A stretch of 8,848 nucleotides of DNA, taken from positions 1 to 8,848 of the forward strand of contig CALRYY010000150.1 in assembly GCA_943372515.1 (NCBI GenBank). The letters are read 5' to 3'. The translations under genes were made by a program, and so were the position numbers. This document shows, in pieces, positions 1 to 5,821 of this stretch; the first letter of the stretch is position 1, and each line of letters begins with the position of its first letter. Under the pieces are notes generated by a model, which saw nothing but the letters and a program-made list of their open reading frames with translations, had not been told where the DNA came from and did no database searches. Source of the DNA: RAM1 sp943372515. GTDB taxonomy: Bacteria > Pseudomonadota > Gammaproteobacteria > Burkholderiales > Burkholderiaceae_C.

Positions 1-1
1 G

Positions 2-133
2 CCCGTGTCAGAAACCCAGGCGCTGGAGCAGCTGCTGGAAAAGCATGCCCCGGTGGCACCCGCCACACCACCCGCCGCACCACCTGTTTCACCCTCAACC
101 TCACCGGAGCCTAACCATGTCCGCAAACCCTGA
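2..133 (+). CDS. 3' end of an unidentified upstream gene (Pro/Ala-rich tail)
   Basis: The reading frame is open from the left edge of the window and ends at TGA 131-133, overlapping the cheY start by 17 nt. The 43 visible residues begin with a short helical-looking segment (ETQALEQLLEKHAP) and continue as a low-complexity Pro/Ala/Ser tail. Of the three forward frames this one has the most natural amino-acid composition. Its overlap with cheY suggests the same operon. In many Burkholderiales the gene before a cheYZ pair is another chemotaxis gene such as cheB, but nothing in this tail identifies a family, so no function is assigned. A competing frame ends at TAA 112-114, just before cheY. Confidence 0.4.
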   Translation, partial: PVSETQALEQLLEKHAPVAPATPPAAPPVSPSTSPEPNHVRKP

Positions 134-515
134 CCTCAAGTTCCTGATCGTGGACGACTTCTCGACCATGCGACGCATCGTGCGCAACCTGCTCAAGGAA
201 GCCGGCTACGCCAACGCCGACGAGGCCGAGGACGGTGCCGTGGCGCTGCAAAAGCTGCGCAACATGACGTTTGACTTCGTGGTCACAGACATCAACATGC
301 CCAACATGAACGGCTTCGAGCTGCTCACCCAGGTGCGCCAGGACGCCACGCTCAAGCACCTGCCGGTGCTGATGATCACGGCGGAGGCACGCAAGGAAGA
401 CATCGTGATGGCCGCACAGGCCGGCGCATCCGGCTACATCGTCAAGCCCTTTACCAAGGCCACGCTGGAAGAAAAAGTCACCAAGATCCTGCAAAAACTG
501 GCTATCGCCGCGTGA
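117..515 (+). CDS. cheY: Chemotaxis response regulator CheY
   Basis: This is a single-domain receiver of 132 residues, close to the 129 of E. coli CheY, with no output domain. In the cytoplasm, CheA phosphorylates it and CheY-P binds FliM at the flagellar switch to change rotation. All receiver landmarks are present: acidic pair D13/D14, phospho-acceptor D58 (in DINMPNMNG), T88, the aromatic switch residue Y107 and K110. The N-terminal stretch FLIVDDFSTMRRIVRNLL is nearly identical to the enteric protein. I chose the ATG at 117 because the family begins here and the 24 upstream in-frame codons are His/Pro-rich and not homologous; a weak GGAG lies at 106-109. cheZ follows after 9 nt, consistent with one transcript. 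Confidence 0.96.
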   Translation: MSANPDLKFLIVDDFSTMRRIVRNLLKEAGYANADEAEDGAVALQKLRNMTFDFVVTDINMPNMNGFELLTQVRQDATLKHLPVLMITAEARKEDIVMAAQAGASGYIVKPFTKATLEEKVTKILQKLAIAA

Positions 516-524
516 AGGTCCATC

Positions 525-1139
525 ATGAACGCAAACACCCCCCCCGTGACCCCGGCAGCACCGGACGTCTACAAGCGCATTGGCGAGCTGACCCGCACCC
601 TGCACGATGCCTTGCAGCAGCTGGGCTACGACAAGCAGATTGAAAATTCCCTGGGCGCCCTGCCCGACGCACGCTCGCGGCTGAATTTCATTGCCAAGCT
701 GACGGGTGACGCAGCCGAAAAGGTGCTGAACACCGTGGACGCCGCCCAGGCCCAGCAAAACGCGCTGGTGGCCCAGGCCGTGAAAATCGAAGCCGACCTC
801 AAGAACGACCCCGTGGGCGCAGTCGCGCGTGGCGAGGTGCTGAATTTCATCACCCATGTGAAGAGCAATGCGAACGTCACCACGGCCCAGCTCAGCGAGA
901 TCATGCTGGCGCAGGATTTCCATGACCTGACCGGCCAGACCGTGCGCAAGGTGGTGGAAGTCGCCGGTACGCTGGAGGACTCGCTGGTGAAGTTGTTGCT
1001 GGAGACCACGCCCCCCGACCAGCGCCCGCGCCTGCATGAAGGCTTCCTGAACGGGCCGGTAGCCGACGCCGAACAGCGCAACGACGTGGTGGCCAACCAG
1101 GCGCAGGTGGATGACCTGCTGGAGAGCCTGGGGTTTTAG
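525..1139 (+). CDS. cheZ: CheY-P phosphatase CheZ
   Basis: The product is a 204-residue, mainly helical protein (E. coli CheZ is 214) that dephosphorylates CheY-P and so ends the motor signal. The catalytic segment AQDFHDLTGQ is intact: D134 and Q138 correspond to E. coli D143 and Q147, the Gln that inserts into the CheY active site. The C-terminus QVDDLLESLGF is the conserved CheY-tethering peptide, joined by a Pro-containing linker (roughly residues 165-190) to a long helical-hairpin region. The start ATG at 525 has a GAAGG Shine-Dalgarno at 514-518 that overlaps the cheY stop, so the two genes are probably translationally coupled. No further chemotaxis or flagellar gene follows; a convergent LysR gene ends just downstream. 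Confidence 0.96.
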   Translation: MNANTPPVTPAAPDVYKRIGELTRTLHDALQQLGYDKQIENSLGALPDARSRLNFIAKLTGDAAEKVLNTVDAAQAQQNALVAQAVKIEADLKNDPVGAVARGEVLNFITHVKSNANVTTAQLSEIMLAQDFHDLTGQTVRKVVEVAGTLEDSLVKLLLETTPPDQRPRLHEGFLNGPVADAEQRNDVVANQAQVDDLLESLGF

Positions 1140-1141
1140 GG

Positions 1142-1172
1142 CCGGGGTGTCACCCCGGACTTGGTCCGGGGT
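1142..1172. repeat. Double palindrome (REP-like), possible bidirectional terminator
   Basis: Three complementary arms overlap in 31 nt. The left arm CCGGGGTG (1142-1149) is a perfect inverted repeat of CACCCCGG (1151-1158). The middle arm ACCCCGGAC (1152-1160) pairs perfectly over 9 bp with GTCCGGGGT (1164-1172) across a TTG loop. The middle arm can pair with only one partner at a time; the second hairpin is clearly stronger because the first has almost no loop. The element lies between the convergent cheZ and LysR genes and could terminate both, although it lacks a T tract. Its layout, arms around a CTTGG-type centre, resembles short dispersed palindromic repeats of proteobacterial genomes. 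That identity is from memory and untested. Confidence 0.6.
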
Positions 1173-2061
1173 CCACCTGCGAAAGAATTTCCGTCAGCCG
1201 CACCGCCGCGCTCGGCAGGTACGCCCCCTCGCGATACGTCACCACCAGGCGCCGCTGCATCGTCGCCTCGCGCAACGGCACTTCCTTCAACCCCGTGCGG
1301 CCCGGCCGCGCACCCAGGTGGTGGCGCGAGATGAAGCTGAGCAGCCCGGTCTGCTCGATCAGCGTGGGCAGCATCAGCAGCATGGTGCTTTCCACCTGCA
1401 CATGGGGACGCGGCAGGCGGCGGCGGTCAAACACATGGTCCAGCCAGTCGCGCGTGGGTGAGCCGGGCGGCTGCAACACCCAGCGGTAGCGCGTCAGGTC
1501 TTTCAGCGTGGGCCCGGCGGTCTTGCTGCGAAACAGTTCATGGTTGGCCGCGGCGGCCACCACGATCGCGTCTTCTGACAGCAGGCGCGACACAAAGCCC
1601 GGCGCTGCGGCCACCGTTTCACTGCCGACCATGAGGTCGATCTCACCCTGGCGCAGCAGGGGCTTGAGCGTCTCCACCAGCCCCACCACGGTGCGCAGCG
1701 TGACGTCTGGCCCCTCTTGCAGCAACTGGCGCGCGGCGGCGGGCAACAGGAACTGCGCGGCGGTGGGCACGATGCCGATGCGCACATGCCCGGCCAGCCC
1801 CTGGCCAATGGCGGCAATTTCACGGCGCGCGTCTTCCACGTCAAAGCGCATGCGCTGCGCCCACTTGAGCATCAGGTGCCCGGCTGGCGTCAGCCGGATG
1901 CCGCGGCCCGCGCGCTCGAACAGCGGCGCGCCGCAGGCTTGCTCCAGCCGGCGCACGCTGCTGGTCAGCGCCGGCTGCGTGCGGTGCAGCTGCGCGGCGG
2001 CGCGGCCCACGTGCTGCAGCTCGGCGATGGTCTCGAAGTAGCGCAGGTCACGCAGGTCCAT
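1150..2061 (-). CDS. LysR-type transcriptional regulator
   Basis: The 303-residue protein has the usual LysR length. It has an N-terminal winged helix-turn-helix (about residues 1-60: DLRDLRYFETIAE, then AAAQLHRTQPALTSSVRRLE, then LFER and LTPAG), a linker helix and a periplasmic-binding-like effector domain from about residue 90 (GHVRIGIVPTAA; RYRWVLQPPGSPTR near the middle). I chose the ATG at 2061 because the LysR fold begins there and an AGGA Shine-Dalgarno lies 8 nt upstream; an upstream in-frame ATG at 2133 would add 24 non-homologous residues. It is transcribed divergently from the tctC-led operon, the classic LysR arrangement, so it probably controls that operon with a pathway metabolite as effector, and itself as well. 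The last residues VDPGPSPG are encoded by the palindrome at 1142-1172. Confidence 0.93.
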   Translation of the reverse strand: MDLRDLRYFETIAELQHVGRAAAQLHRTQPALTSSVRRLEQACGAPLFERAGRGIRLTPAGHLMLKWAQRMRFDVEDARREIAAIGQGLAGHVRIGIVPTAAQFLLPAAARQLLQEGPDVTLRTVVGLVETLKPLLRQGEIDLMVGSETVAAAPGFVSRLLSEDAIVVAAAANHELFRSKTAGPTLKDLTRYRWVLQPPGSPTRDWLDHVFDRRRLPRPHVQVESTMLLMLPTLIEQTGLLSFISRHHLGARPGRTGLKEVPLREATMQRRLVVTYREGAYLPSAAVRLTEILSQVDPGPSPG

Positions 2062-2154
2062 TGCAAAAGTCCTGTGAATGAATGAGAAGAAACAATCAAT
2101 TGGACCATAGGTGGTTGGCGGCCGATACTGCACCCACTACTACAGGAGACAAGC
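2062..2154. promoter_or_regulatory. Divergent promoter/operator region between LysR gene and tctC operon
   Basis: This 93-nt spacer separates the two divergent start codons and is A-rich at 2081-2100, against the high-GC background. For the operon, a possible sigma-70 promoter is TTGGAC (2100-2105), an 18-nt spacer and GATACT (2124-2129), a 3/6 plus 4/6 match to consensus. The first binding-protein gene has a strong AGGAGA Shine-Dalgarno at 2144-2149. A short dyad ACC-ATA-GGT lies at 2104-2112 and CAATTG at 2097-2102. LysR regulators usually bind T-N11-A dyads, but the A-rich run gives many trivial matches, so no operator is called. Confidence 0.4.
2070..2073 (-). promoter_or_regulatory. Shine-Dalgarno of the LysR gene (fixes its start)
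   Basis: Read on the minus strand this is AGGA, followed by 8 nt and then the ATG at 2061. It supports the 303-residue form over the longer frame that opens at 2133. Confidence 0.6.
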
Positions 2155-3153
2155 ATGCAGATCACCCGCCGCAGCGCGCTGGCCACACTGGCCGCCCCCG
2201 CCTTTTTTGCCGCCGCCCTGACCACCACGCTGGCGGGCAACGCCCTGGCTCAGACCTGGCCCGCGAAGCCGATACGTCTGATCGTGCCCTTCCCGGCAGG
2301 TGGCGGCACCGACATCATTGCCCGCGAGGTGGCCAACCGCCTGACGCTGAACACACGCTGGACCTTCGTGGTGGAAAACCGCCCCGGCTCGGGCGGCAAC
2401 CTGGGCGTGGACGCGGCGGCCAAGTCGGCCCCTGACGGTTACAGCCTGGTGCTGGGCCAGACCAGCAACCTGGCGATCAACCCCACGCTGTACAGCAAGC
2501 TGCCCTATGACCCGCTCAAGGACCTGACGCCCGTCTCGCTGGTGGGCAGCTCGCCCATGATGATGGTGGTGGCGGCCGACTCGCCCTACAAGACACTGGC
2601 CGACCTGGCTGCAGCGGCCAAAGCCAAACCCGGTGCGATCAACTACGCCACGTCGGGCAACGGCACGGTGGCGCACCTGGCCACCGAGCTGTTCCAGCGA
2701 GAATCGGGCGTGAAGCTCACGCACATCCCGTACAAGGGTGCGACACAGGGCATCAACGACGTGATCGGTGGCGCGGTGCAGGTCTATGTGTCGTCCGTGC
2801 CCACGCTGCTGGGCCATGTGAAGTCGGGCAAGCTGCGCCCGCTGGCCGTGACATCGGCCAAACGCGTGGACGACCTGCCCCAGACCCCCACCGTGGCCGA
2901 AAGCGGCTACAAGGGCTTTGAGGCCGCGACCTGGTTCGGCCTGCTGGGCCCGGCCAGGCTGCCGGCCGAGATCGTGACGCAGCTCAATGCCGAGGTAGCC
3001 AAGGCGCTGGCCAGCCCCGAACTCAAAAAGAAGATGGACGACCAGGGCGTGGACGTGACGCCCAGCACGCCCGCGCAGTTTGCCACCCTGATCCAGGGCG
3101 ACATGGCCAAGTGGGGCAGGGTCGTCAAGGAATCGGGCGCAAAGATCGACTGA
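2155..3153 (+). CDS. TctC/Bug-family tripartite tricarboxylate transporter substrate-binding protein
   Basis: This 332-residue periplasmic binding protein has the usual Bug length. The signal peptide starts MQITRRSAL, with a twin-arginine-like pair at R5-R6, has a hydrophobic core and a likely cleavage after ALA at residue 32, giving a mature start QTWPAKPIRLIVPF. Family hallmarks are the PFPAGGGTDIIAR ligand-loop motif, VVENRPGSGGNLG, the DGY motif, PYDPLKDLTPVS and a HIPYKGATQ segment. Such proteins bind carboxylates and deliver them to TctA/TctB membrane subunits. Neither is encoded here, so this is an orphan that either borrows a distant TctAB or acts as a sensor. It is the first gene of the operon and the RraA-like gene follows after 39 nt. 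The ligand cannot be predicted from sequence. Confidence 0.93.
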   Translation: MQITRRSALATLAAPAFFAAALTTTLAGNALAQTWPAKPIRLIVPFPAGGGTDIIAREVANRLTLNTRWTFVVENRPGSGGNLGVDAAAKSAPDGYSLVLGQTSNLAINPTLYSKLPYDPLKDLTPVSLVGSSPMMMVVAADSPYKTLADLAAAAKAKPGAINYATSGNGTVAHLATELFQRESGVKLTHIPYKGATQGINDVIGGAVQVYVSSVPTLLGHVKSGKLRPLAVTSAKRVDDLPQTPTVAESGYKGFEAATWFGLLGPARLPAEIVTQLNAEVAKALASPELKKKMDDQGVDVTPSTPAQFATLIQGDMAKWGRVVKESGAKID

Positions 3154-3192
3154 ACCTTCATTGCCCCTTTTGCAGAAAGCCTGAGCGTTCCC

Positions 3193-3876
3193 ATGAACCT
3201 GCCCGACATCATTCGCGACTTCGACCGGGTACCGGCAGAAGTGGTCCAACAGGCCGCCGCCTTCCAGGCCGCCATCCTGGCCGACGTGGCCGGCCGCCGC
3301 GGCGCGCTGCACGGCCGCATCCGCGCGCTGCGCCCTTCCATGCAGGTGGCCGGCACCGCCCTGACCGTGGAAGTGCGCCCCGGCGACAACCTCATGATCC
3401 ACGCGGCCATGTCGCTGGCCAGGCCCGGCGATGTGCTGGTGATTGACGGCAAGGGCGACCAGACCTCGGCGCTCATGGGCACCATCATGATCACAGCCTG
3501 CCGCAAGCTGGGCATTGCCGGCGTGGTGGTGGACGGCGCGGTGCGCGACTCGCTGGAGATTGAAGAGATCGGCTTCCCGGTGTTCAGCGTGGGCACCAAC
3601 CCCAACGGCCCGACCAAGAACGTGGGCGGGCGCATCGGCCACCCTGTGTCGGTGGGCGGCGTGACCGTGCACCCGGGCGACTTCATCATCGGCGACGCCG
3701 ACGGCGTGGTGGTGGTGGAGCGCACCAAGATCGCATCGCTGATCCCGCTGGCGCACAAGAAGGTGGCCGACGAGGCCGCGCGCATTGCCGCGATCCAGGC
3801 CGGCGACACGGCGGCGAAATGGCTGGACGGCGCGCTGCGCGCGGCCGGCGTGCTGCAGCCGGGGGAAACGCTGTGA
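3193..3876 (+). CDS. RraA-family protein (HMG/CHA aldolase-like; possible 4-hydroxy-2-oxo acid aldolase or decarboxylase)
   Basis: The protein has 227 residues, the size of RraA/HMG-aldolase proteins. The active-site block is present: GDVLVIDGKGD (79-89), the strand GVVVDGAVRD (110-119) in which R118 and D119 match the conserved substrate-binding Arg and metal-coordinating Asp of class II pyruvate aldolases of this fold, then IGFPVFSVG. Family members cleave 4-hydroxy-4-methyl-2-oxoglutarate or decarboxylate oxaloacetate; E. coli RraA itself is an RNase E inhibitor. The metabolic operon and the intact R-D pair favour an enzyme. The dehydrogenase gene overlaps its stop codon by 4 nt. The ATG at 3193 has only a poor Shine-Dalgarno. 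Older automatic names such as 'dimethylmenaquinone methyltransferase' for this family are misleading. Confidence 0.88.
   Translation: MNLPDIIRDFDRVPAEVVQQAAAFQAAILADVAGRRGALHGRIRALRPSMQVAGTALTVEVRPGDNLMIHAAMSLARPGDVLVIDGKGDQTSALMGTIMITACRKLGIAGVVVDGAVRDSLEIEEIGFPVFSVGTNPNGPTKNVGGRIGHPVSVGGVTVHPGDFIIGDADGVVVVERTKIASLIPLAHKKVADEAARIAAIQAGDTAAKWLDGALRAAGVLQPGETL
3861..3866 (+). promoter_or_regulatory. Shine-Dalgarno supporting the GTG start of the dehydrogenase gene
   Basis: GGGGGA lies 6 nt before the GTG at 3873, inside the 3' end of the RraA-like gene. The sequence GTGA at 3873-3876 joins start and stop, indicating coupled translation. Confidence 0.6.
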
Positions 3877-4808
3877 GCCAACCCACGCTGCTCGTCACGG
3901 CGGCGGACCTGGCGCCCCAGGCGCTGGCGCTGCTGGGCGACTTTGACGTCATCTATGCGGGCAAGACGCCCACCGAAGAGGACATCGTCGCGCTGTGCCG
4001 TGCACATGATCCCGTGGCCATCATCGTGCGCTACAGCAAGGTCGGCGCCGCCGCCATGGACGCCGCACCGTCGCTGCGCGTGATCTCCAAGCACGGCAGC
4101 GGCACCGACACGATCGACAAGGCGGCCGCCGCCGCGCGCGGCATCGAGGTGCGCGCTGCCGTGGGCGCCAACGCGGCGGCTGTGGCCGAGCATGCGCTGG
4201 CCCTGCTGCTGGCGTGCGCCAAGTCAGTGCCGCAGCTGAACACACGGATGCACACCGGCCACTGGGACAAGGCCACGCACAAAAGCGTGGAGTTGGCAGG
4301 CCGCACCATCGCCCTGGTGGGCTTGGGCGCAATCGGCCTGCGGCTTGCCCGGATGGCCCATGCGATGGACATGCGCGTGATCGGCCACGACCCGTATGCC
4401 AAGGATCTGCCCGCCCATGTGCAGGCCGTGGATCTGGACACGGTCTGGGCCCAGGCCGACGTGATCTCGCTGCACTGCCCGCTGACCGATACCAACCGCA
4501 ACCTGCTGGACGCGGCCACGCTTGCACGCTGCAAGCGTGGCGTGATCGTGGTGAACACGGCTCGCGGCGGGCTGATTGATGAAGCCGCATTGCTGGCGGC
4601 CGTGCGTTCGGGCCAGGTGGGCGCTGCGGGGCTGGACAGCTTTGCAGTGGAGCCCATGGCCGTGCCACACCCGTTCCAGAACCAGGCCGGGTTCATTTTG
4701 AGCCCGCACATCGGCGGCGTGACGCATGACGCCTATATCAATATGGGCACGGCCGCCGCGCGCAATGTGCTGGCCGTGATGGAACGTCGCCTGGTCACCC
4801 AGGCCTGA
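3873..4808 (+). CDS. NAD-dependent D-2-hydroxyacid dehydrogenase
   Basis: With the GTG start the protein has 311 residues, typical of D-isomer-specific 2-hydroxyacid dehydrogenases. The Rossmann core shows GLGAIG (150-155) and D173 at the end of the second strand, which favours NAD over NADP. The catalytic triad is complete: R231 (NTARGG), E260 (DSFAVEP) and H279 (SPHIGG). The motif GSGTDTID (75-82) belongs to the substrate-binding domain. It should reversibly oxidise a D-2-hydroxy acid to the 2-oxo acid in the cytoplasm; SerA-like names are common but the C-terminal ACT domain of many SerA proteins is absent. I preferred GTG 3873 because an earlier in-frame ATG at 3819 would add 18 Arg/Ala-rich residues inside the preceding gene, whereas GTG has a good Shine-Dalgarno and a coupling overlap. 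Confidence 0.92.
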   Translation: MSQPTLLVTAADLAPQALALLGDFDVIYAGKTPTEEDIVALCRAHDPVAIIVRYSKVGAAAMDAAPSLRVISKHGSGTDTIDKAAAAARGIEVRAAVGANAAAVAEHALALLLACAKSVPQLNTRMHTGHWDKATHKSVELAGRTIALVGLGAIGLRLARMAHAMDMRVIGHDPYAKDLPAHVQAVDLDTVWAQADVISLHCPLTDTNRNLLDAATLARCKRGVIVVNTARGGLIDEAALLAAVRSGQVGAAGLDSFAVEPMAVPHPFQNQAGFILSPHIGGVTHDAYINMGTAAARNVLAVMERRLVTQA

Positions 4809-4828
4809 GGCAAAAAAGGAGACACACC

Positions 4829-5803
4829 ATGAGCAGTATCAACCGCCGCACACTGACCTGCCTGGCAATCGCCGCCACGGTGCTGGCCGGCACGGCCCAG
4901 GCCCAGGCCTGGCCCGCCAAACCCGTGAAGATCGTGGTGCCCTACGGCCCCGGCGGTGCCGTGGACGTGGTCACGCGCAAGATGGCGCAAAAACTGACCG
5001 AGCAGACCGGCCAGAGCTTCTTTGTGGAAAACCGCCCTGGCGGCACCGGCACCATCGGCGCGCAGCAGGTCGCACGGTCAGACGCCGACGGCTACACCCT
5101 CATGGCCAACGACACGACGTTCTCGCTGATCCCGCACATCTTCAAAAAGCTGCCTTTCGACCATGCCCAGGACCTGGTGCCCGTGTCAGCCTATGTGTTC
5201 GCGCCCATGGGCCTGGTCGTGTCCAGCACCTCGCGCTACAAGACGCTGGCCGACATGGTGGCCGACGCCAGGGCCAACCCGGCCAAGGTCACCTACGGCA
5301 CCGGCGGCCCCGGCACCACACCGCACTTTGCCACCGAGGCGCTGGGCATGGCCGCCGGTGTGAAATTCATGCACGTGCCCTTCAAGGGAGCGGCCGAGGC
5401 CACGCAGGCCATCCTGTCCAGCACCATCGACACACAGATCGCGTCCACCACGGGCCTGATGGGCAATGTGAAGGGCGGCAAGCTGACCATGCTGGCCGTC
5501 AGCGGCGACGCGCGTCTGGCCGCGCTGCCCAACGTACCCACCTTCCAGGAAGCCGGCGTGAAATGGCCGGGCGTCGTGAACTGGACCGGGCTGTGGGCGC
5601 CCAAAGGCACGCCGCAAGCCGTGACCGACCGTCTGCAGGCCGAGGTGGCCAAGGCCATGGCCAGCGCCGACATGAAGGCATTCGCCACCGACATGGGCGC
5701 CGACCCGCGCGCGGTGGATGCCAACACGTTCGCCAGGCTGCTCAAGGACAGCACCGCAGCCTGGGGCAAGGTGGCGGCGAACACGGCGTTCGAGCGCCAG
5801 TAG
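4829..5803 (+). CDS. Second TctC/Bug-family substrate-binding protein
   Basis: This 324-residue protein is a paralogue of the first binding protein in the operon but clearly divergent. The signal peptide (NRRTLTCLAIAATVLAG, AQA cleavage near residue 25) gives a mature start QAWPAKPVKIVVPYGPGG, the standard Bug N-terminus. FVENRPGGTGTIG, DGYTLM, the LPFDHAQDLVPVS segment and HVPFKGAAE follow in order. It has the strongest Shine-Dalgarno of the operon, AAGGAGA at 4816-4822, 6 nt before the ATG, suggesting higher output than its neighbours, as expected for a periplasmic receptor. The aspartate in the ligand loop (GGAVDVVTRK) is kept. C11 is not in a lipobox context, so a lipoprotein is unlikely. 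No TctA or TctB is nearby. Confidence 0.93.
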   Translation: MSSINRRTLTCLAIAATVLAGTAQAQAWPAKPVKIVVPYGPGGAVDVVTRKMAQKLTEQTGQSFFVENRPGGTGTIGAQQVARSDADGYTLMANDTTFSLIPHIFKKLPFDHAQDLVPVSAYVFAPMGLVVSSTSRYKTLADMVADARANPAKVTYGTGGPGTTPHFATEALGMAAGVKFMHVPFKGAAEATQAILSSTIDTQIASTTGLMGNVKGGKLTMLAVSGDARLAALPNVPTFQEAGVKWPGVVNWTGLWAPKGTPQAVTDRLQAEVAKAMASADMKAFATDMGADPRAVDANTFARLLKDSTAAWGKVAANTAFERQ

Positions 5804-5821
5804 GCGCGGCAGTCCAGCGTC

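Noticed and set aside
45..116. N-terminal extension of cheY by 24 codons
   Set aside because: The His/Pro-rich residues are unlike any CheY; the ATG at 117 matches the family start.
111..1037. 308-codon minus-strand frame covering cheY and cheZ
   Set aside because: cheY and cheZ are unmistakable on the plus strand; the antisense product is His/Gly/Leu-rich without family features.
2070..2095. T-N11-A LysR-box candidates in the A-rich part of the divergent promoter
   Set aside because: Almost every T in this stretch satisfies the spacing because the DNA is A-rich, and none sits in a convincing dyad.
2140..3756. Very long open frame (538 codons) on the minus strand opposite the first binding protein and the RraA-like gene
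   Set aside because: It is rich in His, Gly, Arg and Val with no recognisable domain. The plus-strand frames encode clear families, and GC-rich codon bias removes stops on the opposite strand.
2907..4193. 428-codon minus-strand frame opposite the RraA-like and dehydrogenase genes
   Set aside because: It overlaps two well-supported genes, has low-complexity composition and shows no motifs; it is a by-product of high GC.
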